A stretch of 64,000 bases of DNA, taken from NCBI GenBank assembly GCA_033239525.1, contig BSYO01000033.1, positions 3,773,501-3,837,500 of the forward strand, in the 5' to 3' direction. The number at the start of each line of letters is the position of its first letter. The first letter of the stretch is position 1. The DNA comes from Nepenthes gracilis. Lineage: Eukaryota; Streptophyta; Magnoliopsida; Caryophyllales; Nepenthaceae. A model generated the notes under the pieces. The model was not told where the DNA came from, made no database searches, and saw only the letters and a list, made by a program, of their open reading frames with translations. Shown here in pieces: positions 50,401 through 62,244 of this stretch. The translations under genes and the position numbers were made by a program.

Positions 50401-53400
50401 AGCAGTTCCAAATCAATTTTTTAGAGGAAAGATAGTACCTTGGCCACACCAGTATTATCAGCAGTTCTGGTATTACTACTGACAGAACCACAATTTTTGT
50501 ATTTTTTAAAATAGTATACAAACGAAAAATGGCGTTATTTTGATAAGAAGCAACTCTTTTTAAATTGAAACCCTAACCACCACCACCCTTACACTCACTT
50601 TCAATATTGTCAACTCATTTTGATAATAGTCAAATGTTTTGACTTATATTTTTCCATTATTCGTTTTGTGTATTTTGTCAATTTAGGGAAAATAATTATC
50701 CTTTTGTTGGCAGTACTACTTCCTTGGATGGTAACAAAGAGCTAGTACCTCCAGGGACTGGTACCTCATGGAACCGGTGCTGGTAGCGGGGCCATTTTTT
50801 AGTTCCACTTATACAGCAGTACCGGTTCCACTAATATCACCTTACACTGCTTCTTGCGGTCCCGAATATCAAGTTACTACTGATTCTGGCTATACTTAGA
50901 TTTCTGGACATTTTCATTATCCTTAAAGCATTCTCTTATCAAAAAATCTATTGAGATTAGAGACATGAAAATTTTTTAAAAAATATATCTATAGTTCAAA
51001 AAATATAGCCTCATGCATCTTTATCTTTCTACACAGATACAAACCAGCTTCACAGTTTAAAGTAATCCCAAACCTGAGTAGTCCAACCATCAAAAGATCC
51101 CGCCAAGAGGACCTCCAATGCAGAATTAGGCCAAACTATGCAGGTAGTACGGAGAAGTTGCAGAGCTTCCCGAACATCATCGATCTTCCTCTGCTTCTCA
51201 TCCGCTAACTTTTGAGCATCACTATAAAGAAAAATGTTCCAATCGAACAGTGTGAATCTCAAAGAATTAGATAAATGCAAATATTGCATCAGATAACACA
51301 AATTTGATTTGAAAAAAAATAGGGGAATAAAATTAACTCACATTATTGCTAAAGTCATTTTTCCTTCTAATACTGCAAGTTTCGCACGTATTGATCGTAA
51401 TTCATCCCGTGCATGCATGATTTCATTTTCTTGGAATTCCCATGAATCAGAAAGCTTCCTCAAGTCATCCGGCAAGTGCTCTTGAACCTGAAAATAAATA
51501 AAAAAAATTTGCATACAGCTGCATCTTGTGAGCCTACAAGTGAGATGTTATAATCTCCAAAGAGCTTGGAACAAAATACAAATCGATATTTCAAATATCA
51601 GCTGAAAATATTAGTATCCGTAAGTTCTTATACAAATATTTCCCAATAATTGAAGAATATCCCGTAACTGACACCAATACAATAGAGATCAATACTAGTA
51701 CTACAATCGATAAGGATATTTTATTCCTTGTGATGAGTCTTAAAAGTGTATCGTAGTACAAAAAAGTATGCAAGAGATATCACCAGATAAGTATATAATT
51801 CTACAATTGTCTACCTTCTCGAAGAAAGGAAAATGTCCACCAATCAGCCTTCCTTCCTCTCTCTGTCTTTCACATGGCTTTACGAGTACGAGGACCAAGG
51901 GAGTCTTAATCTTCATTGCAGAAAGGTTGTCTCCTTGAGTACCCATGGACCTTAGGCTCTTTGAAAATTATTACATATATCTATCCATATTTGCAAAGAT
52001 GATACACTAGTCCTTTTCTAACATTATATCAATTTTGGTATTGATCTTGCAGCCCACGCTAAAACAGTGCTTTATCCCTAAATGTCCAATCAACTGCTGT
52101 GCTTCAACATATTTCAAGGGAAACAACTAACTCTAGGTTTTCATGCAACATTTTACTCCTAACCACAACTCATTTGCTAATTCTTCAACAAATGGCCAAA
52201 TCTTAAAAATTGGTTACTATCATATAGCTTTATATCGAGTAATGTTCATGAATTAGAGATAAACAGACTCAAACTGCTAACATCTGTCACAAAAGTAAAC
52301 CACAGCCTTTCAAGTCCCCCGACTAATTCTACCTTAGAGGTCTAGGATAGACAATAATCCCCCCCCCCTTCAAAATTGCAAAAGGTGCTAAGCCCTCCTT
52401 GGCTTGAAATAATAGAAACTTAATGGGATTCTTCCATCCTGGACAGATACGGGAATTATAATCCTAAACCTTTTCTTCCAGAACTACACAGCTAAAAGTC
52501 AAAATCATATGAGCAAGTCCAGAGAGTTGCCGTAGATAATCTCGACCGGGATAAACATTATTATGACAAAAAATAAATGACGACAAATGAACAATTAATA
52601 AAGTCTCATAACTAGTTGCCATCATTTAAATATCAGAGAAAAGAACTCTGTACCTTCTACGAATAATGAAGATACAGAAAGTCACAAACTATATAAAAAT
52701 AAAATAGGCAGGGACAAGATTCTTGACCTTCTGTGGCGAGCTACTGGAATTTGATCTCAATAAGCAAAGTGCAGAAGACAGTTCTGCTTCTAGATGCTGA
52801 AGGCGTGTTCTTATCTGGTTTCGATTAATCTCTTTACCACAAGCATTCAACTCCTCCTCTAAAGGTTCCTTAGCACCCTTTACAGTTGCAATTATATCAT
52901 CCATTGATGAACCCGCTGCACTTCTCTTTCTGCTTTGGTTGAGATTAATTTCACCAGCTGAAAAGTTAAGGCACAAATATAAACTAACTGTAGAGAGAAG
53001 CAACTCAATATATGGAACTAGAGATCATGATACCTTCAAATTCTCTGTCTGAAGCCCACCCTTCAAACGCTGCAGTTCTCCAAATTTGTGGCTTAAACAT
53101 GTTTCTCAGCCCATCAAGCTTTGAAATAGATCCATTCACACCAACCTGTTTCTCATCAGGGTTTAATGATTCAAGGTGATCACTTCTCTCCAGATAGCAA
53201 CTGTCTTTTACAATATAACAAGCACACATGTTATGCTTTGGAATTAAGAGTGAGAAAGGAAATGGCAGACCTAATGCAAATGCACTGCTAGACTTCTCAA
53301 CCACATGCAGAAAAAAATATAAAAACATAGAAATAAATATATTAATAATTGAACTAAAATTTTTATTGTCCCACTGAAATTTTTTTATTAGCCCCACTAA

Positions 53401-55100
53401 ATTTATTTTAATGACCAATATGACCTCTGATTCTCTCTTAATTCAGTCAAATTTTCACCATCTTTTTATGAAAAAAATAGCATAGTTATTTTAAATTTAC
53501 CCTGTAAAAAAATAGGAAACGATTGAACTTGATTTTAATTTTCACGGTATGTTCTATACAATCACTTTGTATATTGACCCCACTAGGGAAAAAAAATCCT
53601 GGATCCAAACTTGCCTCAACTACTAGTCATATCAAAAAAAGAAGAAATAAATCAAATTTAGTTGCGGTGACATTTTACCACAGAAAGGTAACAAACTTTC
53701 TTTCTTGCAGTGTAGTTAATATACAGAATACAAATGATTGGCTCCTCCTACATATGGAGAATTCCTTGACATGGCCGAATTCCCAAATAGAATAAAATGA
53801 AATTGTTGGGTTCCAATACAAAGACCCATGAAGCACAGCCCAAAGGAAAGGCCCAAGTAAAAAGCCCAAAAGTACGTCCACGGACCAAAAGGGCTGGGCG
53901 GCCCAAGAGGCCCAAAACACAGGCTAGAGTCCCAAAGGTCCGAGAGGTCCCTTTTACCAAAAGGGGCTCGAGGACATCGCAAATAGCGGACGACATCCAG
54001 CTACGAGGACTAGAAGAGGAAGCCCGAGAACCCCAGGAATTCCACCAGGCCTCAGATCAGTTCGAGAAGTCAAGGAAAGACCCGAGGACCCTCCACATTG
54101 AACTAAGGATCCTCCGAGAGCTGCCTTCTTCAACAAGTCCGCGAACTCCCAAAGTGACAAGACACGCCACACAAGGACGGAGACTATCTCAACACGGCCG
54201 AGAGCGCCAGCTAAGCAGCTTCGCCGATTTCCAAGGAACCTGCAACCACTACAAAATACCGCCTCCTCAGAGCACGCCTAGTCAAATCAAGACTGACGCC
54301 TAGAGTCTACACGCCTGACACGCTCAGGCCATACCAGCGGCGCCAGCGGCGTGATATCCTGCACACACCAGCAACTTTGGACGTGACCAATGGGGCAGTG
54401 GCAGCCTCTCGGCCACTCACCGGCTACTACGTGTCTTCTCCCCAACGGCACAATTTTCCCTATAAATACCCAACGAAACCCCTTTCCAAAGGGTCTTCCT
54501 TCCGGCTCATTCTAGACAGAAAGGAAGAAGACTTTGACTCTTCTCTCGACTCCTCCCTCCTCTATTCTTGACAAGAAGGAACAAAAGAGCAAAAAAGCTT
54601 CCCAACGAGAGAAATTCCTAAGGAGAGAAATATAAAACAAGAGACAAGGAAGGAATCCACCAAAAATCTTGTACTTTGTAAAGACTTCCACCTAATAGTG
54701 AAGCATTTCTAAAGGCCCAGAGCCTCGTGGTTTTTCCTCCTCATTTAAGGGGAGGCTTTCCACGTAAAACCCGATTTTTATCTCTCCTTTCCCACATCTT
54801 ACATTCACAAACACTTGTGTTGCACTGGAACCCCGAGATCCGGAACGCAACAAAAATATATATGAGCGATTTATGTTAAGAATTCCATGTTTCAATAGCA
54901 AGACAATGAATGAAGTCAACAGCAAAATTAACTTACCCACATCATTCAACATTCCTTCATACTGCCCATCTTCAGCATGGCAAGAGGAAAGACAAGTGCT
55001 ACCATTTTTCCCTAAATTGAGACCAAAACTCAAACTTCTCTGTTTCTCTAATCGATTCAGTATACCTTCAATTCCAGTATCTTCCTGTGATGCCACCTCT
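47488..55100 (-). CDS. PTST3: PTST3-like protein (coiled coils plus CBM48), 3' seven exons
   Basis: Exons on minus: 55100-54937, 53204-53034, 52957-52728, 51487-51342, 51221-51074, 47753-47685 and 47583-47488 (TGA), all in frame, about 340 residues. The C-terminal CBM48 glucan-binding module runs from CIVWPNSALEVLLAGSFDGW through LKLYPGRYEIKFIVDGIW to YENNLLIIT. Before it lie two long charged coiled coils (52890-52740 and 51440-51130). This order matches Arabidopsis PTST3 (At5g03420), a stromal protein that works with PTST2 and SS4 in starch granule initiation; PTST1 and PTST2 fit less well at the CBM. The N-terminus with the transit peptide is not seen. The first visible exon starts mid-codon, and a retrotransposon begins 456 bases further upstream. 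Introns hold two solo LTRs. Confidence 0.88.
48296..50148 (+). mobile_element. Solo LTR, Tekay/Del chromovirus type, with perfect TSD
   Basis: It starts TGTAATACCTTG and ends ACCGTGACA, as in Tekay/Del-type Ty3/Gypsy LTRs. CCAAT is exact at 48291-48295 and 50149-50153. A TATA box (tatataa, 48609-48615) precedes a purine-rich leader. Length is 1853 bp with no internal domain. It occupies most of the 3.3-kb intron between the last two CBM48-side introns of the PTST3-like gene, in the sense opposite to the gene. Confidence 0.88.
50325..50850. repeat. Repeat rich in GGTACC/ACCGGT words
   Basis: Text such as ggtaccagtgggagtactc near the left and ggaaccggtgctggtagcgg near the right form partly inverted similarity. 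The left edge agggtgtcaaaa is of the sort seen in hAT-type MITEs. Borders and duplication were not found. Confidence 0.3.
51585..51730. repeat. TATCGG-type dispersed repeat in the PTST3-like intron
   Basis: Words such as atcgatatttcaaatatcag and atcgataaggatatt resemble the repeats at 14560 and 17084. Confidence 0.3.
53804..54852 (+). mobile_element. Solo LTR in a PTST3-like intron
   Basis: The ends are TGTTGGGTTCC and GGAACGCAACA, inverted to each other. Flanks GAAAT (53799-53803) and AAAAT (54853-54857) match at four of five bases. A TATA box lies at 54461-54467 (tataaat), then a leader, cttgtactttgtaaag near 54667, and a U5-like tcgtggtttttcctcc block. The GC-rich upstream half yields a 168-residue ORF that I regard as chance. 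Class (Copia or Gypsy) is not certain. Confidence 0.75.
54461..54467 (+). promoter_or_regulatory. TATA box in the solo LTR
   Basis: TATAAAT sits about 340 bases from the GC-rich U3 middle and is followed by CT/GA-rich leader text, as in an LTR promoter. It points against the PTST3-like gene. Confidence 0.5.
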
Positions 55101-55556
55101 CTGCACATACAAAGCTCCACATTAAACAGCTTTTCAAAAACATGGGCACAAAAAATAAGTTCCTTATTCAGATAAAAAAAGCAAAACAAATTCCTTATCA
55201 TGGTTCATCAAGGCAATGTAATATGAGAGTTGCTAGGATTTATTAGGCTGCACATAAACCCAATAATCAAGATTAGAAGTTGAATGGATAAAAAATGGAG
55301 ATTGAATATAATGTGAATATACAGGACCTTCACAGCACTCATATAATCTTATCTAAACTAAACTAGTAGGGAGAATCCTGTATGTCGTATTGAGGAAAAA
55401 AGAAAGAAAAGTATGCTGTATGACATGAGACTGGCAATGGACAGTTCTAGCTCTTGTGGACTCCTCAATCAACCAATTGCAACCATTCAGTTTAACGACC
55501 TATTTTCAGTTGACATGTCGCAACTAATAAAACTTAGAAGTGTATGAGACTAGCAA

Positions 55557-56574
55557 TGATGGGTTTGATACGTCCCTGCGTCAGGGTTCTCGTACAGATT
55601 AGGGAGCTTTGAAATTCCTCGTCTGGGTCGGATCGCGAACAGGTCCGGTCTCCACGTCTCTCAACCTGAGCCCTGCACACCACAAACTACAAACAAGAGG
55701 TCAGAGAACGGTAAGAGGTTGTCCCACCGTAAACACTCCGACGCTCAAATCAGAAATCTATCCCCAAGAACGGAAAAATGCACGCGTGGAAATAAACGCG
55801 ATGCAGATACAAGAATGCTGGGATAAGGGGAGTGTGTGGGATATTTAAAGGAGGCTTATGCTCTATGGATTGCACTACTAGGAGTGGCTTACTACAGTCC
55901 CCGTGAGGTAGCGGTGGTACGAGGAAAGAGAACTGGTTCTTTCTCCTCGAAACCTTGAGCGCTAGGTGAAGGATCGAGATCTCGATCTCAGGTCCCCGTT
56001 TAGGCTCTTTCAAGAAAGTTTGAATTGAATTCGCCAAAAGTATCTCAAGCGAAAGTTAGGCCTCTCCGAAAAAGTCCCCCTCTCACCTCGCGGAGAGGAT
56101 ATTTGTAGCCTCCCTCAGGGAGGCTTTGAGAGCTTGGATCTCCGACAAGTGACTTGCCAGAATTCGTCGGCCGCTGCCCGCTGGCAGTGACCAGCGGTGT
56201 CAATTGTCACCTTGCGGAGGGGAGGCGAGGCGAGGGGAGGCGAACATTGTAGGGCATGGCCAATGCAGGCCTACTAACCTTGCTTAGATTGGCTGAATGT
56301 TTGCTAGGGCGGTGTGCGCTACGGCTTATCAGCGTTGACTCTATCTCCCATTGGCTGATACTCTTTCAACCGACACCTCCTACATTGGCAATCTACGGTT
56401 GCCTCTGCAGGGGTGCGAGTGGCACTAATTGGCTGCACGCCTGGGGCACCTTGCGAGCCGTGTCTCTAGATCTCCTAGGACGCAGTTGTTAGGTTGGGCC
56501 CTTTTGCTGGTCCAACCCTCCTTCTCTCAGTTGGGCTTTGTTGGTTCTGACCCGGATCCGTGCTGGACCCATCA
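55557..56574 (-). repeat. 3' LTR of the second Tat element
   Basis: 1018 bp, TGATGGG to CCCATCA. It shares with the LTRs at 4628 and 8429 the box CTGATTTGAGCGTCGGAG (minus strand, near 55736-55753) and a minus-strand TATA-like caaatatcctctcc near 56106. Bases 56575-56595 (minus gcataggggttag) are the likely polypurine tract. Confidence 0.85.
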
Positions 56575-57560
56575 CTAACCCCTATGCCTAGGGACAATGC
56601 ATTACCAGGGCCTAGCATGTCAAAGGTGGGTCCTGCCGCCTATCCATGTGGGCTTCCTCGAGATGCGCTGGTCTTCGTCTCTTAGAGACGTCATTCCTTT
56701 CCCATGCGAATATGTAGCCTTTCAGGAGCGTTGTAGGGATTCGATGCTCTACGGGGAAAGATTCGCCGCCTGGAATCGGCTCCGCATTGATGGCTTTCCT
56801 GTTTTTCGATTGAAGGCCATCGGGTGGCGCGTCTCTATGGGAGCTCGTTAGGCCTTTGCACTGCTATAAATTGAGGGGTTCCCAGCCTAGGTGGTTTACA
56901 CTTGGCCCTTATTTGGCGAAGCAATGCGAAGTCTTTGGCTTGTCTTGCGCCCTGTGAAGTTCCGTAAAAGAATCGGATGGATCTGCGGGAGACTTGTAGC
57001 CGCTATTGAAGCCTATCGTCACGCCTTTCTCGTGGACGCTTCCTCATTGTAACGAGGGTGGCTCAACCACTCTGCAGTTATTATGTGCCTCTTCTCCGAC
57101 TAGCCAGGGCTCTCGGCTGCAGAGGGAGCGTTGCGAGGCCGACATGCTCATTCGGGGGATTCCATTCCCTCAAGAGCATGCCTTTGCTGTCTCTTACCAC
57201 GGCTGGCCGTTCATATATGCTGCTTGAAGAGGAGGCGAGTCCCGGAGTTCCATTGGGCCGCACGCAGTGTGTCGCGGTTCCGGTGGGACTCCTGATGAAT
57301 GTCTTTCCTTCGCCTGTGGCAAAACCTGTCTCGCCGGAGGTGTGGGATCGGCATCTACTCCGTTCCTCCGGGAGGGGAATTGGCACTAGGGATGACACGA
57401 CAAGAATGAGGTGATGTGCATCTATGCTCAAGCCCGATCCTTCCCGGGAGCACCGCTACTCTGCGGCTTCTTGTACTTCCCTTTATTTCTTATTTTTTCG
57501 TACTTTCACTGATATAAGCCTTGTACTTTGTAAAGAACATTTTCAATGAATAAAAGCGTT
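56575..57560 (+). other. Antisense unit next to the 3' LTR, ending in a terminator-like block
   Basis: The plus strand has moderate-GC sequence with ORFs of 84 and 118 residues (56597-56851, 57058-57414) that I do not recognise. It ends with tataagccttgtactttgta and caatgaataaa at 57512-57550, which look like a plant poly(A) region and are conserved in the first element. Whether this is a coding relic or a long 3' UTR cannot be told. Confidence 0.4.
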
Positions 57561-58160
57561 AATTTTGCCTTTTATCTCTTATGTCATTAAATTTTCTTTT
57601 TACTGCTTCGCTTGGTATGACTCGAGCCGTAGGGCCCTCTCGCCGCCATACATGCTTGACCGCTCGTTTATTCTGAGTGTCCATGCGAGCTTGCGCCGTC
57701 CGTACTCTGCCTTGGCTAGCTAATCGATATTGGTGGAGGGCACATCAATCGATCTCATTCTGCATTTAATGCGCTAGGAACCTGCAGGCCATTGTGTCGA
57801 AATTGCCTTTCTTGAAAAGGCACGATGCTTCAGGGTGTTGCCATGTGGAGGGATTCCGTTGAGCCGCGGAACGCCCCCCTTAGCTAAACGACGCTATCTC
57901 TCTGGGGAAGCTTTGGCTATTTAAGCGCCATGGACTTCTCAAATTTGCGCATCCATTTGCTGCTCTGAGGTGCGAAAACTGAGCCTGCGGTTTTTCCCTC
58001 CTTTCTTTCGTTGTGGTCACGCCAATAGCAAACAGGGTGCATGACGTTGTTCCAGGACCATTGGTAGGATTGTCCTCATCTTCAGGGTCTAAGCCCCCTA
58101 CCGAGGAGTCATGATGGGCAGAGCGAGGGCTGAGAGGCCACAACAAGGTTGGGCTTGTCG
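57561..58160. other. Spacer between antisense units
   Basis: GC-richer sequence without a convincing frame on either strand. The minus-strand ORF at 57880-58200 has no recognisable motif. Confidence 0.4.
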
Positions 58161-58168
58161 CAGCGGCA

Positions 58169-58755
58169 TTGGAAGGTTGCCACTCAAAGCCTTCAGTCAT
58201 TGGGCCGACGAGGCCTTTGAGAGTGCCATCGGGCTTTGAATCGGAAGGGGCGTCTAATTCCTCTCGACGCCGAGGACCTAAGGGAGCCGGTCAACCATTT
58301 TGCCATGTCCAGCAGGCAGTTGAAGATATTGAGGCTCGGGTGCAGGTCGCCATTACCGAAATCGAGCAAACTCGGGCGCGTGCAGCTCACTTCTAGAAAG
58401 CATGGTCAGAGGCGGAGACGAGGGTATCGCAGCTAGCCAACATTAATTCGCAAGCTCGGAGTCGGCTACTCTTCAGGAGGAGCTTGAGCAATGCCGGGTG
58501 CGACTCAAGGAAGAGTATGCCGTCCATGCGAGGCTTGAGGCCAAACTGAGGTCGAGAATCCGGCTAGAGGAATTGGCTCCCATGCTGAAAGGAAGGTTCC
58601 AGAAAGGTATTCGGCTTAGCCGAAGGATAGCTTCACTGGCGGTGCCTGACTTTCGTGTGAGCCTCCTAGACTCTCGGAATGCGGGTGCTCGACCGCACTC
58701 AGAGTTGACCGAGTTCATGACTCCCAATCCTGTCGAGCCCGGAAGGGGTAGATAG
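58169..58755 (+). pseudogene. Second antisense coiled-coil ORF of the Tat element, interrupted
   Basis: Plus-strand frames read VQQAVEDIEARVQVAITEIE, EQTRARAAHF, stop, KAWSEAETRVSQLAN, then LQEELEQCRVRLKEEYAVHA and LEAKLRSRIRLEELAPM, ending EPGRGR and stop. The heptad-like Leu/Ala and Glu/Arg pattern predicts a coiled coil similar in kind to the end of the aORF at 60720-60919. At least one stop and one shift interrupt it. A block ttaataaaatttctttattt at 58820-58840 could be its 3' end. The function is unknown. Confidence 0.5.
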
Positions 58756-59203
58756 TTGTATTCCGCAACCACTGGTCGGCTTTTCCTGTAAAGAAACTTT
58801 ATTAGCGAAACTTCTTAATAAAATTTCTTTATTTACAGAGCAATTTACCGGTTATAATTTGTTGCGCTCGGATGATTCATCTTGCCCTTCCAATCTGGAT
58901 TTCCAATGGGTCATCGCCATCACTTCCAATGGCTGATATCTTCGCATTAACTGCGTGGTGCAACAGTTGGGATTTGGCAGGTAGCTGCGTCATGAGTGAG
59001 GGTGGCAGTCTGTCAGGCACCATGATAGGCTGCCTTGGATAGACGTACTGCGCTCTACTGAGGGGACGCATGTCCCGGTCATCATTCCAGGCAACCTTTG
59101 CGTTTTCCCGTGCGACGCCTCTTGGCCTTCCCTTGCATCACCTATTTAAGCGACACGCTGCCTCCCATTCTTCACACTTTGCGTTTGTCTGCTTCGAGTA
59201 TCC

Positions 59204-60919
59204 ATGGCGGAAAAAAAAAGCTCTCCTTCTTCCTCCATTCGTCAAAAAGTGAGCAACATCAAGTCGCGCTGTCGCCACTCTAAGGGTTAAGTACCATATT
59301 CCGAGCGACTAGGCCCACTTCCTTCCTGGCGAGGGGGCAGAGCGAACGTGCCCTCCGAGGGCTTCATCACTGTGTATGAGCACCACCTGAGGGATGGACT
59401 TTGTTTCCCCATGGGGTTAGATCTATATGGGATCCTCAAAACACTCGGCGTTCCCGTAGCACAGCTTCATCCTCACGCCATACGCTATCTAGTGTCCTTG
59501 TGCGTCTTCATTCGTCTTCACGCTTGCGAGCTCGGCTCGCACTCAGTGAAAGTGATCTTTCACTTCGTCCAATCGGAGGATTGGCTTTCGATGTCTCCTC
59601 GTATAGGTTTCAGTTTCCAGGGCACAAACCCCGACTCGGTGAAAAACTGGAAGAATCGCTTTTTCTTCCTGGCGCACCCTCTAGAGTGGGAGATTCCGTC
59701 CATGTGGGGTTCCATGAGTGACTTCTTCTCAAGAAGCGTTAGCAAAGAGGAAGTGCAATAGGAGAAGAATCTGATTGACCACACCTAGGCGTAGATCAAG
59801 ACGTTCGCCACTCAGAGGTTTTACTTGACCTTTGAGCTCTTCGCGACTGTCAGGTGGGAGCGCCCATGTGACGGGGCGGCAGCTGCCACTCAAAAGAGGA
59901 AGGCTGAAGCCCTGATCATCAGAGAGACATCAAGGGAGTCACCCAAGCGGAGCGGCTTGTCGCTATCCCTGACAAGGACATGGCGGCCTTGAAGAAGTTG
60001 AGGGGAGTCGAAGGCACTTCTAGAAGGAGGGCCCTGACATTACCGGCCGTGTCAGGTCAGTCCACTAGGTCTGCCCCGACGATGCCTACCGTAGCCACCA
60101 TTGTGGTGCTAGAGCTGCACACAGGAGCCCCCGAGCAATCTTCGATTACGGCCGTCGCTTTAGCAGAGTACACCGTTCCCTTGGTTAGGCTTCCTTCGGG
60201 TGAGGGATCTGCACCGAGTTCCTTGTTTGACGTAGAGGCGAGACCCTCCACCGCGAGGTGGCTGGTCGAGTCCTTCGGAGGGGTGGCCGTGACTAGCACC
60301 AAGGAGGCTATGACCGGCCCATCAGAGCTTGTTGAGGTGGTTGATCTGCAGCCTGCTGCTACACCCTTGGATATTCCGGAGGCGGTCATTGCACTAGCCA
60401 AAGTGTCACCCGAGCCATTCGTCCTTGGTCCAAAGACTGCTGTTGGGGCCACTACGCTTGAGGAGACTGCTAATGAAACTGTAGTCAATGGGGCTCTGGT
60501 GAATGGGGTAGAGGAGGCTGTTGAGCGGCCAGAGCCCCTAGGCGTCTCCAATACTGGAGCCGTGTCTGAGCTGCCCAGCACTACGGAGGTGCCCTTCATT
60601 GAGGTATGATATCTTTGCTTATCAAGCTAGGAATTTGTCTACCAATTTCCTTCATGCAATGTTTCCCGCGTAGCTAGGATTCATGGGCTTCCCGTCCTTT
60701 TTTTTCTTTAACAAATCCCAGATGCGATTCGCTTCATCCACACGGCTCTTTCTCAAACAGGACGAGCGTACCCGCCAAGCTCAAGAAAAGGGTGAACAGG
60801 AAGCCGAGCAATGTTGGAAGAGCGAGGTTGCCGTCCTGAAGCAAGAGAATGAACGGATGAGAGGTGATCTGCAGGCGGTTGGGGACCTTATCGTCAGCTT
60901 ACAGGACCAGTGTGCTTGA
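59204..60919 (+). pseudogene. Antisense extra ORF (aORF, PF04195-like) of the second Tat element
   Basis: A likely start at 59204 (MAEKKSSPSS) is soon stopped, but the main domain is open at 59348-59761: EGFITVYEHHLRDGLCFPM, HPHAIRYLVSLCVFIRLHA, EDWLSMSPRIGFSF and NWKNRFFFLAHPLEW. This is the plant 'putative gypsy type transposon' domain. After a stop, 59980-60609 is open for 209 residues of Ala/Val/Thr/Pro-rich low complexity. A GT at 60604 and a CCCAG ending at 60719 could be an intron leading to a coiled coil (60720-60919, RQAQEKGEQEAEQCWKSEVA). Gene order domain, linker, coiled coil recalls a structural protein. It is antisense to pol and lies between pol and the LTR, as reported for Tat/Retand elements. 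Confidence 0.72.
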
Positions 60920-61705
60920 GCTGAGGTTGGCTTGCTAGTCCGGCTCTCTCCGGAAGAGATGGCTCGAGTGTTGGACGCGAGGTTTTGGGACAACATACGC
61001 CTGTGTCGTGGCATATCTCCATCGCATCTCCAGGTGTCTCTGCGGGGATCCTCGATCCTCGTAACGATGGGATCAAAGATAGCTCGCGCTTGATCGACTT
61101 CCCGGATGGGACAGGGCCTTTGAGCTCACAGGGTAGCCATACTTTGTTCAGTTTTTTGTGTACATAGCTTTCTAAGAGGAATCTTGTAATCTCCGGCTTG
61201 AATGAATAATACTTTCTTTTTACTTTGCTCCTTTCTTTTTTCTCCTTTTATTCTTCCCCTCATTTTTTTTTTTTTTTTGATGATGCGGATTTTCTTGTTG
61301 CATTGGCTAAACTGTCTTGCTATCGTCACCAAGGCTCGCTTTAAGAGCCTCTTGCGTTATACTCGTCCTTCGGTTGAGGATTTCATCACATCTCGCATGT
61401 AGTGGGATGTTCTGTCCAATGAATCGGACATCGTTGCACGCCCGATGGAGTCTCTCAAGGGCCAACTGGGTTTTGAGGCCAAAACAGCCGGACTCCGGGT
61501 CATAGGCCGTTGCGCGCACGACATTGTCTCGGTGCTCAACCCTGCTCATGGCGTTGTCACTTTCGTGCGCATGGTCCTAACCCACCAACCGTTGTTGACT
61601 AAAGATGCTCTTTTCTTCTGAGAAGATCGTCACACGCCAACCATTTAGGTCCCCTAAGGTTTTGATGGCTTTTTTTCGGGAGCTTCCGGACCCCCTGGCC
61701 TACTA
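60920..61705. other. 3' flank of the aORF
   Basis: The coiled-coil frame can be followed a little beyond the stop at 60919 (RLSPEEMARVLDARFW). A cttgaatgaataat word at 61198 is a candidate poly(A) region. A T run lies at 61264-61279. No other feature is seen before the tandem array. Confidence 0.45.
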
Positions 61706-62162
61706 GTTCGACCGCATTCGAGCCACTTGGCATGAAGCCAAGGTTCTATAATTGCTAAGAGCTGTCTAGCGTGGAGCTAGAGTTCGAAATTCAACCGTAT
61801 GTGGGTCGCTCGGCACGGGGCCGAGGTTGAGATCCTCGAAGGGCCTCTCGGTGCAAAGCCGAGGTTCGAAGTTCGACGACCGCATGTAGGCTATTTGGCA
61901 TGGGGCCAAGGTTTTGCACCTATTAAGGACCTTTCGGGGCGAAGCTGAAGTTCGGAATTCAACCCTATGTGGGCCGCTTGGCGCGGGGCCAAGGTTTCGT
62001 GGCCGCTAAAGTCCTTTCGGGCAAAGCCGAAGTTCAAAATTCGACCACATGTGGGCTGCTTGGCGCAAGGCCAAGGTTTCGTGGCCGCTAAAGGTCTTCC
62101 GGCACGGAGTCAAAGTTCGGAATTCAACCACAGGTGGGCCGCCCGGCGCAGGCCAAGGTTTC
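61706..62162. repeat. Tandem array, about 5.5 units of 82-86 bp, in the Tat 3' region
   Basis: Units start GTTCGAnnTTCGACC or similar at 61706, 61782, 61864, 61950, 62032 and 62115 (partial). Each carries gtgggccgcttggcgcgggg-like text, ccaaggtt, a ggccgctaaa block and a cggagcaaagccgaa end. The units differ by substitutions and small indels. The array lies directly downstream of pol (minus), the 3' UTR position where tandem repeats are known in Tat elements. Confidence 0.92.
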
Positions 62163-62244
62163 TTTTTACAGGTGGACGAATGTTTTCCTGACTTAAGGGT
62201 AGTCTAGGTCGTTTATACTTTTTGGAAATGTCAAGCAAACATAC

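Noticed and set aside
53797..54303. 168-residue plus-strand ORF
   Set aside because: It lies inside the solo LTR 53804-54852, is Arg/Pro/Gly-rich from GC-rich DNA, and shows no family motif.
57081..57431. 116-residue minus-strand ORF
   Set aside because: It has no motif, and pol of this element ends at 62340, so no sense-strand coding is expected here.
60057..60599. 180-residue minus-strand ORF
   Set aside because: It is the complement of the low-complexity aORF linker at 59980-60609; the aORF has the supporting conserved domain upstream on plus.
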